Below are positions 1 to 11,112 of a stretch of 64,000 bases of DNA, piece after piece. This stretch comes from Sphaerolaimus hirsutus. Its lineage: Eukaryota; Nematoda; Chromadorea; Monhysterida; Sphaerolaimidae. Made by a program: the position numbers and the translations under genes. Positions within the stretch are counted from its first letter, which is position 1, and every line of letters begins with the position of its first letter. The notes below the pieces were generated by a model. The model saw only the letters and a list, made by a program, of their open reading frames with translations, ran no database searches and was not told the DNA's origin. The DNA lies in NCBI GenBank assembly GCA_964036195.1, contig OZ038453.1, forward strand, positions 19,009,206 through 19,073,205, given 5' to 3'.

Positions 1-164
1 AATGCCATCCTAGATTTGCCAGCAAAGTACCTCGGGAATTTATAATCAACAACTGGTCCTGGCCTTCTTCTTTTAAGAATTTCATCAAAGTACCAGTCAA
101 TACGATAATTTAATGGCTTGATTCCATTAAAATGTCCTTGTGTGCCCATTTCCTTTTCACTCAT
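1..164 (-). CDS. M1 aminopeptidase, first coding exon (partial, second paralogue)
   Basis: This exon is read on the minus strand from an ATG at 164 and runs off the left edge. It is almost identical to the first coding exon of the aminopeptidase gene at 63180-63347: same ATG, same GIKPLNYRIDWYF and VVDYKFPRYFAGKSRM stretches. M1 peptidases begin with a beta-sandwich domain whose first strand follows a 'P.hY.l' pattern, which 'IKPLNYRI' fits. The zinc site and the rest of the gene would lie left of the window. Nothing in the visible part is broken. It is the neighbour of the complete gene in a 63-kb direct repeat, so it is either a tandem paralogue or a duplicated exon. Confidence 0.6.
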   Translation of the reverse strand, partial: MSEKEMGTQGHFNGIKPLNYRIDWYFDEILKRRRPGPVVDYKFPRYFAGKSRMA

Positions 165-817
165 TGGCGCTGTACTGCAGATCACAGAAAAACAGTAAAT
201 AATCATTTATGTTACGTATTTGAATTGTGTGAACTTGGTATGGGTAGTAAATATTGGTTTGTTGAGCTGCCTGGAAGAACTTTTGATCGGTGTGAACATC
301 ATCAGATAATTGTCTTTATCAAATTGGGTGAAATACATCCATATTCACGGTGTTCCAGTGTGGTTGATATCGCATGACACTTCAAAATTGCTTGAAAAGT
401 ACAATGGCGACAAGATTAATGCTTCTCACATTTCGAACTGCTCAATTGATTTCAAGAATTAAATATGAAGTACCGTATTTGCTTCAATAATTCCCCCTTG
501 AATGATTCCCCCCACCCTCGAATAACCCCCCCCCCCCCGTGAGACACGTGAGGAAAAAATAATTCCCCCCACGGGTGAACTAAAAGTACTGCACATCTTT
601 AATAACCAATCGATGAAGCCAGAACAAGCAAAAAAGCTGTGTCTGGTTTGATTCACCAAATGGAAATGCAGTACATCCCGTGTGCAGCAATGCAATGGAA
701 TGTGCACATTGTACACAATGAATGTTGGCTTGTGACTGTCAATAATTGCCTATGGAGACAGACCATCAAAAATGGGCTACTTTTCAATGGATCTAGCAAT
801 TGCCTGTTGTCCCAATT
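1..817. repeat. left copy of a 63,183-bp-offset direct repeat
   Basis: Positions 1-817 match 63184-64000 in the same orientation, with scattered substitutions (for example tacctcggg against taccttggg) and differing poly-C run lengths. The match covers the aminopeptidase exon, its upstream flank and the start of a MITE-like element. Both edges of the match are cut by the window, so its true length is unknown. Confidence 0.9.
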
Positions 818-1239
818 TAAATACATCTAAATATTTATGGTGTATATGAATGTCATAAGCTAATGTCAATTAGAGGAATGTGGCTCAATTACAACTGCTC
901 AACACATACCATATATACCCAAATAATTCCCCCGCCTTGAATAATTCCCCCTCTCGAATAAATCCTCCCTTTTAGATGAGTGAGGAAAAAATAATTCCCC
1001 CCTAAAATAATAACCCCCCCCCCCTTTAGGCATATGATAAAGTTTTTGCAACCAATTTGAACAAAAATTACATGTAAATAAATTATATTTCATGAAATCA
1101 GTTCATAGAAACATACATAAATAATATTGGACAAAATAATAATTCCCACCTTAAATAATTCCCCCTTGAATAGTTCCCCCTCAAAAAAGTTTTGACCAAA
1201 TAAAAATTCCCAAGGGGATTATTCGAGTATATACCGTAC
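471..1239. mobile_element. MITE-like element with C-rich arms
   Basis: The left end reads TACCGTATTTGCTTCAATAA followed by runs of CCCCC. The right end, read in reverse complement, is TACGGTATATACTCGAATAA followed by CCCC, giving an imperfect terminal inverted repeat with a TA at each edge. The interior is many short variants of 'aataattcccccc' and codes for nothing. A second copy starts at 63653 in the other arm of the long direct repeat, so the insertion predates that duplication. Confidence 0.5.
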
Positions 1240-2188
1240 ACCAAAATATATATTCATGACCTTTCTGAACTGCTTGAATGATTGAACTGTGGGAAATTTT
1301 TGTGGGAATTTTCAGGTATTGAGAGTGGGTCCAGTCCAGGTATTGCTGTTGGGTATCGGATTTTTGTTCGGGTACTAGATTTGGTTTCAGGTATTTGGTT
1401 TTGGTTCTGAAAATGTGTGGATAATGGGTCTCAGTTGTGTCCGGTCAGGTTGGGTCAGGTTCCAAGAATACCTAAATACATGTGACAACTGCTTGTTCCC
1501 ATAACAAATTTACCATATTTCTCCATGTAAACTGCCTGTGTGTTTTACAAAATCAGGGCTATTTTGGCAACCTCTTTTAAAACTTGACTTGACTTAAAAA
1601 TGCCTTGACTTTAATTCTTTGGGATGCAAGGTAAATTTTTGTAAAAACGATGGAAACATATTTGCATATTTACATGTATTTAGATATTTTTGTTCCCAGC
1701 ATGCAGCCAATTCAATGCACACTGTGGAATTTTTTGAAGCCAGGTGTAGTGACCCAGGGGACTACAAAGCTGTGTTAGGCCCCGGGCATTGGAGCAGTTT
1801 ATATGAAGAAATACAGTACTTGTCACATTGTGAGTTTTTTGTCAACCAGCTTACCACTTATAACTTTACTTCTTTCTTACTGAATATCCTTTGTAAGTTG
1901 CCAACTAATTTCAGTAGAACCTTGTAAAGGAATGGCTGGCAATTGATGAAGCTAAATGAAGTATGTAAACAGGCAGATCACACACAAGTTCCTACTCACA
2001 GCAAAAACAGTGGTGATTATCCATTGAGATCTGTGGTAAGTGTCTTCACTCTTCATGCACTCTGAAACACACTTAGCAAATTTCCAAGCACTTCAAGTGT
2101 AAAGAATTAAGTAATGGAATTCTTGTGACATGCATGCCTTTGGTGATCAGGTGTGATCAGGCTCTGAAGTGTGATCATACCCGGTGCT
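1240..2188. other. non-coding stretch with degenerate repeat
   Basis: Positions 1310-1460 hold a degenerate 'ggtattggttt'-type short-motif array like the interiors of the hAT-like elements, but I found no paired ends. The 102-codon plus-strand frame at 1619-1927 has no recognisable domain. I see nothing else in this stretch. Confidence 0.4.
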
Positions 2189-2467
2189 TCAGACCACTTT
2201 AGTACACTTCAAAGGCACTTTATTTGCTGTGACTTCTACAACCAACTTGAAGCCGGCATCTAGCACATCGACTGTGGCACCGGGGCACCATTTCTGTCCA
2301 GCTGCATTCACATCTTCCTGGCAATTGGGCAGCTGATACTCCGCTGCAGCCGGGTCCTTGGACCATCTGTCCTCGTTGTATACTTTGTCTGATCCCCCAT
2401 CACTGCACTGTGCTGCCAAAGTTAATCTGGATGACGTTTTTTGCTTCGAATATATGTCATTTTGCAA
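2189..2467 (-). CDS. possible exon, cysteine-containing protein
   Basis: An open frame of 92 codons encodes a fairly polar sequence with four cysteines and ends in a valine-rich strand (KLVVEVTANKVPLKCTKVV). I do not recognise it. It looks more protein-like than other frames nearby because of balanced composition, but no partner exon is evident. It could be an exon of a host gene or a gene relic. Confidence 0.25.
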   Translation of the reverse strand: MQNDIYSKQKTSSRLTLAAQCSDGGSDKVYNEDRWSKDPAAAEYQLPNCQEDVNAAGQKWCPGATVDVLDAGFKLVVEVTANKVPLKCTKVV

Positions 2468-2562
2468 TTATATTCAAACCATTTTTATGAAACACACCTG
2501 CTGCCAATCAGATAGACAGTGAGAAATATTGTGATAGACAACCATGCAAATTCAGTGAAAAC

Positions 2563-4912
2563 CAGAGTTGGAGAAACGTATTTACGTTTACCCAAAATAC
2601 CCGGTTATTCGGGTATTTATATTTACGCTTACGTTTTCCAAAAATACCATTACGTTTTGTTACGTTTTCCTGACCGAAATACCCGGGTACTTGGGAAAAC
2701 GTAAAAATTCCGATATTAAGTAGTTTCTTAGTGGCCGTGCCCTCGGACGGAACTGCATATTTCCATGAATTCTCTACCGATTATGATGCTTGAGCACTTA
2801 AAATGATCAGAATGATGTGGCGATCGCTTTAGTGCATCGATTAGAATGATTACAAACAATACCTCACATTGTTTACTGACTGGAGTCAATGTCACACATA
2901 AAAATGTAACTGTATTTTGTCATAACTGACAACAAATTATGAACAAAATAGTGAAAGAAATGTAATTTTTATGATGAAAAAATTCAACACGATTTTAGGT
3001 TCCATCTTCATATAGGTATGGCAGATGTAATAGTATTTATATTTTATGGGACATTTTTCCAAAATAGGCTAAACAAACAGTTTTAAAAAGTTGCAATGCA
3101 CTGAAACGGTGCTGTAGAGCGTCCATTTAGCCATGATGGGCTTTTGAAATTAGGTAAAAGAATCCATTTGGGATATGGAAACATTTGAGCAAGTTATTTA
3201 TCAGATTGAATGATAAAAAGGTGTAACTTTTGCTCATTTTTGATGTTTATATCACCATTGTTTGTGTTAGATTATGATTTGTTATAGTTGTCTGACTCGA
3301 TGTAGTTCATTATGGTGAGCATGTAGTGCTAAACATAAAAAGATTGTATGGAAATCAGCAACTGACCCATACAGTGACATAAAATGTGGCGGTGACGCAG
3401 TGATTGTCACCGCCTGCTTTTTGGATGTCACCGCCACAAAATGGGATGTCTTCGCGGTGACAATCATCGCCACATTTATTAATCAATTGAAATATGATCC
3501 AGGGCACGTTCTTGGCACACTCGATTGTAAATAAATAAAAGTGTAAAAGAATGTAGCATCCCAGGGCGCTATTTGCGCTCATTAGCATTTGGCGTGCATA
3601 AAAAAAATCCACTGGCTGGCGGCGGCTCTTTGCACGCAGCAGATGCAGAACAAATTCAAAAAAATTCAAATAGCTTTGTGTACCCAAAAACATGGAAAGT
3701 GAGCATTACATGGGAAAGCATTTTCACTACGTTCTTGTGATTTTGTTTTCTACCTTGTTACCTATATAGCAGTATTTATTTTTGAGACTAAAATTTTGTG
3801 CTTCAGTTTGCTAGATTTTTCAACAACCGTCATTGCTGCCTTTAGTTTAGGACCTTTTTCTATCATATTTCATTTGTTGATAAATATGTACCGTAAATGC
3901 TCTAATAATACAACAGGTCTCTAATAATACGACATCTCCAATAGTGTGACAGGTTTGGGCACGTTGTGTGAAAATAATCCGACACTCTCCAATAATGCGA
4001 CACTGTTCAATAGTGCGACACCTGAGAAAAAAAAGAAAAAGCGACGTAACGATGTCGCAATCTGCGGAAGCCGCGGATTCGGCGCTTTTGGACAAAGCGG
4101 CGGCTGGCGGCAGTTCACAAGGGTCGGCGGATAGTTCGCAAGGGTCGGCGGACAGTTCGCAAAGGCGCCAGCCGCGTCACAACCGCCACTATTCACTGGC
4201 AGAGAAGTTGTTGATTTGACGAAAACAATAATGCGACACTCTCTAATAATGCGACATCTCCAATAGTACGACACCTAAAAATGTGCTGAAAAAAATAGTA
4301 CGACTGTCGTATTATTAGAGCATTTACGGTATCTAGTTAATGTGCCTAACAGCCTATTTTCAGCTATTTTTAGTACTATATGTTGTTATATACCTATTTT
4401 GAGCTATTTTTCACCTATGTTATAGACTTTTCTCCCTTTTCTTCCTTCTACGCCTTGCCAACCCTCAAAAAAAATTCTTAGCTGTCTATCCCTCTGGTGG
4501 AACGATTTGCTATCTATCCAACCCCATGGAGGGTCAAAATCTAGGATACCCCTGCCCTGGGGCACTGCGTATTACACCAGGTTTACTTGGTCCTTGGTCA
4601 TACGAATCACTGCATATTATAAGCAATATATGCGTATCGGTGTCACTGCCACAAAATTGCCTGTCACTCATTGTCACTGCCAGAAATTTGGACCATTTTA
4701 TGTCTATGGACCCATATAAAGCTGAAAATAATGGTATTTTCCAAAGCAAAATGACAAGTACTACATGTATAAAAAATTTTATGTTTACGTTTTTTTATGT
4801 ATTCCTTGGTATTTTAAAAATACCTTACGTTTTTGTATTTATACTTTTGATTTTGAAAAGGTATTTACGTTTACGTTTTCCAAAAATACCAGTATTTGTA
4901 CAACTCCGCCAG
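2563..4912. mobile_element. hAT-like non-autonomous element, CAGAGTTG family
   Basis: The left end CAGAGTTG is preceded by GTGAAAAC (2555-2562). The right end, CAACTC plus a few extra bases, is followed by GTGAAAAC (4913-4920), an 8-bp target-site duplication of the hAT type. Both ends carry arrays of 'tttacgttttcc..aaaatacc' in the same strand sense. The right terminus departs from the expected CAACTCTG by a small insertion, so this edge is less secure than in the two sibling copies. A TA-flanked MITE (3889-4331) is nested inside. No transposase frame is present. Confidence 0.5.
3889..4331. mobile_element. TA-flanked MITE
   Basis: Terminal inverted repeats TACCGTAAATGCTCTAATAA and its complement bound the element, with TA at both edges as in Tc1/mariner-type insertions. 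Inside are many degenerate 'ctctaataatgcgaca' units and a short GC-rich core. The open frames across it (for example 3946-4134) are repeat translations. Confidence 0.75.
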
Positions 4913-4996
4913 GTGAAAACCGCCATCACAGTTATACCTGCATGCAAAGACTAGGTATACTCCGGTTACTTTACACCCTGCACGCGTGGTTCCCGC

Positions 4997-5805
4997 CAGA
5001 GTTGTTAAAAGGTACGTACGTTTACTCGAAAAATACGCGTACGCGAGTACGCGGTAAATACGTTTACATACACTTTTTTAAAAAGTAACGTACTCACATG
5101 TACGCGTACATTTTTGAGGCATACGCGTAAAGAAAATGTACTTCTGTGAATTCAATTTGGCGCATATTTATAAGGTGACTACGCTGCAATTTACTATATT
5201 TCCTCGAAATACCCCTGGGAGTGATTGTTTTATAGTGGAAATTTTGAGGGGAGTTAAACAAGGGCGGGTATTTCGAGGGTTTTTTTTGCCAGAATTTTTC
5301 AGAACTCTCAGCACTAATTTGTTCTTTGTAACATACACTGAGGTAGAAAAATGCAACAACAAGCTCCATGTATAAGAGTATTTTTATTGACTTACATATA
5401 TATGTATGTAAATATAGATGGTATATATATACTCCGTTCTAACGTGACTTGGTCATTGTTTAAACATGTGTTCTGCATTTCACAGAACACAAGCTGAAGG
5501 TTTTAATATTTACGTTCCATTTACGTTCAATTTGGGGGGGGGGACTTTCGACAGGGGGTCAATTATTTAATTCGTAGGACCATTTTGAGGGTTGTATTTC
5601 AAAAACGTACCCAGTTCTACATATACTATGAAGAAAAGTGCTCGCTTTTGCATTTTAATGGGAAAAAAATTTTGTACTCACATTTACGCGTGCGTACGAA
5701 TAAAAAATAAGTATTTTACGTTTTCGATACTTTGTGGTGAGTAAAAAATAAATACTTTACGTTTACATATACTTTTAAAAAAGTTCAGTAATTCTAACAA
5801 CTCTG
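4997..5805. mobile_element. hAT-like non-autonomous element, CAGAGTTG family
   Basis: Terminal inverted repeats CAGAGTTGTTA / TAACAACTCTG are flanked by a perfect 8-bp duplication GTTCCCGC (4989-4996 and 5806-5813). Subterminal regions are built from 'tacgtttac' and 'tacgcgta' variants. A decayed copy of the 'cctcgaaatacccc' MITE lies inside (about 5190-5600). There is no transposase. Confidence 0.85.
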
Positions 5806-6776
5806 GTTCCCGCTGGAAGTGTGCCAACGATGGTTAACGCGTGCGAGTTTCATAAAAAGATGACAACATTGTTGCTCTAATGTTATTCATTAACAGATTC
5901 ACATCGATAATTGTTCCATCTTTTTATGGAAATCGCATGATTTAACATTCACTGGCACGCTTCCAACAGGAGACATAAATCAGTGCGAGGGCAGACTATC
6001 ATGTACGCCGAGTATAGGTAATCGTAATGGTCAACACTCAAGTTTCCACATTACTTAAACACAGTGACACACTAGTGACTTGCCGAAGCCACCACTCCGA
6101 AATTTGCCACTTGTGAAAACTGAACATACCTATACAGCATTAAATAGTGGAAAACTGGAACCTGGAACTGGAACTGAAAAGTGGAACAAATAAATCTTCT
6201 AAACTGAATGCTATGACCAATGAAATTTTTTTGTGTCTATTGTGTATCATGCAAGCTGTCTTTTCCTGTTCAATAGGAAATTGCTTTATGACAAAGCCAT
6301 TGTGACTTGAATCTATATAAATCACTGGAAGGTGATTCCACATGCCCAATAGCGAAGTGGCATAAAATAATTATGAGAAATATGAAGTATTGAATGAATT
6401 GTATGTGTATTGTGCAATCTTTTTCTTTTCAATACGAAATAGCACCTGTGTCAGATAGGGTTGGGAATTTCAAAATTTTCGGTTCCGGGTCTCGATTCTC
6501 GGTTCCAAAAGATTTCGGTTCGGGTATATCGGTTCTCGGTTCCTGAAAATTTTCGGTTCCGGTTCTCGGTTCGGTTCTTAAACTCGGTTCCGGTTCGGTA
6601 CTTTCGGTTCTAAAATGATCAAAATTTCGGTTCCGGGTAATAAAATAACCGGATATCGGGTAATAATAGGCTGAACAACAGAAAAACAATATACCCAAGT
6701 TTACATGTGTAAGTACATTGGTTGGATATTTCATACTACAGGAGCATATCACAGCTTATTATTTCATCGTAGAATG

Positions 6777-7565
6777 CAGAGTTGTGAAAGTGTATTTACA
6801 CTTACCCGAAATACCCGGGTAAATGGGTATTTATATTTACACTTACACTTACACTTTCATAAAATACCCATACACTTTTTTTACACTTTCCTGAGCAAAA
6901 TACCCGGGTACAGAAAGTGTATTTTTTTCTTTCAGATGGCCCTGTTTTATGCTTTTGAGAAAGCATAAAATAGGGTCATGTACAAAAAATAACTGCACAG
7001 TGCACACATGCAGTTATGCATTGAATGTAGAAAATATGGCAAATGTACAAACTGGCGTTTGATCTCCAACCTTTGATCAGTACTCATGGTATTCTACAGT
7101 TTCATCATACTTTTGTAAAAAGGACAAGATCAATGGAAATTCACCAGTTGGACACAAAGTCAACTGGCTTTTGCATTGACATTTGCTGCATGTCCAATCT
7201 TGCATTAAAGCAGTGTGTATCGCATTGCTTAATCAGTAAATATCAACACTGAAAAAGTGCCATTATTAGTGAACTTCATACCACTACAGTATTTGCTACA
7301 GTCTGAAATGTTTCATAAAAGGCAGTAAAATGTGAAATGATGCATAAAAATGACAAATATATTGATCTAAAGGTGAAAACAATGGTGTATTCTAATGCTC
7401 AACAGTGAGAGCTCTTTCTAAAAAAAATTTACACTTACACTTTTTTACACCTTCCTAGGTATTTTTAAAATACCTTACACTTTTGGTATCCATACTCGAA
7501 ATTTGGAAAGTGTATTTACACTTAAACTTACACTTTCCAAAAATACCGGTATTTTAACAACTCTG
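6777..7565. mobile_element. hAT-like non-autonomous element, CAGAGTTG family (nested)
   Basis: Terminal repeats CAGAGTTG / CAACTCTG are flanked by a perfect 8-bp duplication GTAGAATG (6769-6776 and 7566-7573). The subterminal array is 'ttacactt' where sibling copies have 'ttacgttt', a systematic motif change across the whole copy. A further CAGAGTTG half-end begins near 7592 without a visible partner. Confidence 0.85.
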
Positions 7566-7910
7566 GTAGAATGCAGAAATCAGAGTTGTTATAAAAATAC
7601 TGGTATTTAAAAAAGTGTAAAAGCAAACATATGTTTTCTGTACTCGTGTACTTTCAAAAAGTACATGATTAAATGAGTACTGGTATTTTTTCTGGAGGAA
7701 ACGTAAATGTATTTATGTAGTACGCGAGTGAGTACGCGTATTATTTTGAGCACAAACATAAATAACGTTTGCCAACTACGGTTAAAACTGCCACAAAACC
7801 AATGAAAACTACTACCAGTGATAATGTGTATACTGCAGTGACATTACACCTTACAATAAAATCTACCATATCCCATCTGAATAAACAAACATACATAAAT
7901 ATTTTCATTG

Positions 7911-8275
7911 TACCGTATTTCCTCGAAATACCCCCCGGGGGGTGATTGTTTCATAGTGGTCCCGAGAGGGGGGGGGGGTTAAACGAGGGGGGTATTTTGA
8001 GGGGGGGGTTATTATTTCACAAGAAAATTTTTGAAAACCAAGTACGAAATTGTCGTCTGAAACGTACGCAGACGTCGAAAAATGCAACAAAAACCGCCAT
8101 TTATAAGGTTCTGTAGACTAATATTAGTATGTAGATGGTATGTACACTGTTCTAACGTGACACCGACATTGTTTTAACGTGTGTTCTGCAGTACACTGAA
8201 CACAAACTACAGTTATTGTCATGTACGTTCCCTTTACACTCAATTTGGGGGGGGGTATTTCGAGGAAATACGGTA
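7911..8275. mobile_element. TA-flanked MITE, 'cctcgaaatacccc' family
   Basis: Inverted ends TACCGTATTTCCTCGAAAT and its complement, each followed by a G/C run, with TA at each edge. Decayed members lie near 5190-5290, 22250-22275, 27290-27500, 50990-51075 and 62070-62402, so this is a dispersed family. It is inserted within the 6456-8497 element. Confidence 0.75.
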
Positions 8276-8631
8276 TTTATCAAAGCAATTCAGCTGCTGT
8301 TTAAAGGCTTAGATGTAGGTGTTGAAAAAACGCTGTTTAAAAACTTTAAGATTCCTAGAAAATTTTAGTTCTTTCGTCTTTTTACTTCGGTTCCGGTTCG
8401 GTTCTCAAGCTCGGTTCCGGTTCTCGGTTCTCGGTTCCAAAATAGTGCTCGGTTCTCGGTTCGGTTCGGTTCGGGTCGGTTCGGTTCCCCAACCCTAGTG
8501 TCAGACCAGGGTCATGTCTCATGAGTTCTTAGTAGTGACATTAAAGGCATCAGGAAATTGCACCACTCTGCACTGGCACATCAGCCATTCCTTATAAGGG
8601 ACACCTGGCAACTCAGGTTCCAGGCCCTTTG

Positions 8632-8718
8632 AGCACAAGGCACCTCAGGCACAAGGCACCTCAGACACAAGGCACCTCAGGCACAAGTCACCTCGGGCAC
8701 AAGGCATCTTGGGCACAG
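8632..8718. repeat. 16-bp minisatellite beside palindrome
   Basis: About five degenerate copies of 'gcacaaggcacctcag' end directly at the palindrome that follows. A related array (ggcaccaggcacc) lies next to the second palindrome at 43273-43312, in the mirrored position, which suggests the array is part of the same element. Confidence 0.75.
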
Positions 8719-8722
8719 TAGT

Positions 8723-8911
8723 GGTAGTGGGGATGATTTTTTGTCATGGCAGATAAATTGTCATGGCATGTACATTACAAGTACGAATTTCGCTCCCGGC
8801 CCCGAGGACATTGAGCCTCGCTCAATGTCCTCGGCCCTTTGCAAAATTCGTACTTGTAATGTACATGCCATGACAATTTATCTGCCATGACAAAAAATCA
8901 TCCCCACTACC
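8723..8911. mobile_element. near-perfect palindromic element, copy 1
   Basis: The arms start GGTAGTGGGGATGATTTTTT and pair along almost their whole length. The centre is GAGGACATTGAGCCTCGC plus its complement. The outer ~42 bp and the central ~30 bp match the copy at 43085-43272, but the ~25 bp of stem between them is a different sequence that is still self-complementary. There is no coding capacity and no clear target duplication. Confidence 0.85.
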
Positions 8912-9605
8912 CCAAAAATTACTTTTTGTCTAAATTTTCTGTTTTTTAGTCCCTCGGTAGAAACGCAACTCAATTTATGCGCGCAGCGGGTGTGTAAAGT
9001 TGTGAAGCGGGTGAACCCGTAATGTTCATGTTTCGGTCAGTTTCGACCACACTCAAAAATACCATGCGTTGGATTTGTACAGATGTACAAGTATTTATTA
9101 TACCCCAGAAGGGAACGCAAGGCAACAAAACAGCCTCGGCTCTGAAGGCCACCCTTCTGTAGCCGGGGGTATCTTTTAGAGGGGGTTTTCATTTGAAAAC
9201 CCCTGCTTCTTGAAATGCTCAATGTATGGCGTCAAAATTATTAACTTATTTATGGCTCGGAATTACAGGAGGCCTGCACGCGGCCCGTGCTGCACACTAT
9301 TAATATAGTGACTAACTTCCTGTACCTTTTGCTACTTTTTTATTGCTACAGAAAAAACAGAAAATGTGAAACTTTTTTACGGTCAAATTATTTCAAAGGC
9401 GGACATTTAGATACCCTTAGATAGCACAATCTTTATAATAAAATCATAGTATCTATGTACTTTACTTTTTTGTTTATGAACCTCCTTTGTTAAAGTTTAG
9501 CGTTCACACCTTTCACTTGATGATTTGAACAAGGAAAAATAGGCTTTTTCTTCACGTTTACCAAAGTTATAAATAAGAATACTAATGGCAGGTCTTATAA
9601 ATTTT
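8912..9605. other. no gene seen
   Basis: Short open frames on the minus strand (8970-9222) show no domain. The sequence is AT-rich and leads into the first gene of the 9.6-12.5 kb cluster. No terminal repeat matching the right side of the Polinton module was found here. Confidence 0.4.
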
Positions 9606-10229
9606 ATGCAGAATCAGATTCACGGTATATTTTGAACTTATCTTACATATTCTCATTTGTTTTCATGTTGAATTGTTTTTAGGTGAAGTAAGGCCCGTAA
9701 ATGGAATTTTAAATGGAGCAACTTTTTTTGAATGGCAATATCGAGGAAACTGGTTTGAGCACATGATTACGTTGAATGTGACCCTTTTGCCTGGCAATAT
9801 GGTTCCTCTAGGTGCATTTGCACAAGTTACGTTGAGACCGGTGAGAATACGTTCTTTTGAGAGATTTTTATTGTTTTGAGTTTGAATTTGTGATATTTTC
9901 AGGGTGATGGTCACTGTTTAATGTTGGAAATAAGACCTGTTTCGCCAGTTTTCTCATTTACAACAACTGTAACAGACTGTGTCCATTTTGGAAATTTGAG
10001 AGCTGGAGAACCAACATCATTCAATGTCGGCAAAATTCTGGATAGACATGTTCTTTTGGGACTTTCGAATGTGAATCCAAATGGCAGAATGTTGCATTTT
10101 GGGACAGGCGCTTTCTTACGTGATAATTCGATCATTATCCCTATAAAATTAAGAATGGTTGGCTCATATGCTGAAAGACTAGAGGTAACTTTGGCTAAGA
10201 CCAAACCAGAACGCCGTTTTACTTTCTAA
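9606..10229 (+). CDS. small paralogue A (167 aa, unknown function)
   Basis: Three exons, 9606-9624, 9683-9840 and 9903-10229, join in frame (504 nt) with GT-AG introns of 58 and 62 bp. The start is the ATG at 9606; the tiny first exon ends in phase 1 and restores the frame of exon 2. The protein is rich in predicted beta strands and has no signal peptide or membrane segment. It shares with genes B, C and D a pattern of aromatic-rich strand, 'V.L.aLP/LLP', a phase-0 intron, then 'G......l.p'. I do not recognise the fold; a small beta-sandwich or capsid-decoration-like protein is possible but unproven. It is the first of three tandem plus-strand genes. Confidence 0.7.
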
Positions 10230-10372
10230 TTACGGCTTACGGTCAAAAATATTGCGTTCCGTTCCCACGGTACATAGGTGTGATAAGCTTTGTTTACCTT
10301 TCTGAGTTGCATTTTTGTTTTGTGCCGGTTTTCACACTGTTTTACTTGGCGAAAGTGCAGCTCTCATTAAAC

Positions 10373-10975
10373 ATGACAGAAACAACTTCAAAGACGTCTA
10401 AAAGGACGCTATTTAATACTGAGACGGGGGGGTGGAATTTTTTTGGAAAAATAAATGGCGAATATGTTCACATTTATCTTCAAGCATTGCCCCCAATCGG
10501 TGAAAAAAGATTAGTTGGGACAATTTCCATGGTACGTGGTTACACATTTTTCGTTTTAAATTGCATTTTTAACTTATTTCTATCAATTTTTTGGGATTTG
10601 ACATTTTTTATATAGGATGACGCTGGAAGATGCAGTGTTTATGTCAGTCTAAACCCGGATACTTTCACAGTGGTCAAATGTCAGACTTTGGATTTTATTT
10701 GTCATTTGTCACATGAATGCCCATTTGCCTTTGGGTTGGGCTCAATTCAAAACACCAATATAATTATGATGGTTCGGTCGATGAGGGAGGAAAAATTGCT
10801 TACATTGAGGGGTCGAACATCAGTTTACAGGGATATCACAAACAAATTGCTAATTAATTTGGATTTTGAGGAAAAGGAAAAAAATGAATTGACAGTTTAC
10901 GACATTTCCCCAGTTTCAACGGAAGTTGTTTCTGTGCTAGCTAATGTGATTGACTCTGTGGTGGAAAATGTATAA
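10373..10975 (+). CDS. small paralogue B (172 aa, unknown function)
   Basis: Two exons, 10373-10531 and 10616-10975 (519 nt), are separated by an 84-bp intron in phase 0. The ATG at 10373 is preferred, although the frame is open upstream to 10280. After a short basic, threonine-rich N-terminus the protein has 'GGWNFFGKINGEYVHIYLQA', then 'LPPIG.KRLVGTISM' just before the intron, the same layout as paralogues A, C and D. No transmembrane segment lies within the chosen start. Function unknown. It lies 143 bp downstream of A in the same orientation. Confidence 0.72.
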
Positions 10976-11112
10976 TCGAACATTTATGGTTACCTATTCT
11001 AGGTTTTGCTGATTTTATCAGGGCGGTTTGTGTGTTCGTTGTTTTAGGTTCATTTACAAGTTATTATAGGGTTAATCGGATTTTACCCATTACTGAAGAA
11101 AAAGTTCTAAAA

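Larger units (their letters stand above)
6456..8497. mobile_element. hAT-like element filled with cggttc array
   Basis: Ends TAGGGTTGGG / CCCAACCCTA are flanked by the perfect 8-bp duplication GTGTCAGA (6448-6455 and 8498-8505). About 190 bp at the left and 120 bp at the right are degenerate (cggttc)n in the same strand sense. Two other elements are nested inside: a CAGAGTTG-family element at 6777-7565 and a MITE at 7911-8275. No transposase is encoded. Confidence 0.85.

Noticed and set aside
3946-4274. Lys-rich and Gln/Ser-rich open frames
   Set aside because: They lie inside a TA-flanked MITE and are open on both strands because of repeat composition.
8632-8718. Possible CRISPR-like array
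   Set aside because: Repeats are contiguous without unique spacers and the genome is eukaryotic; it is a minisatellite.
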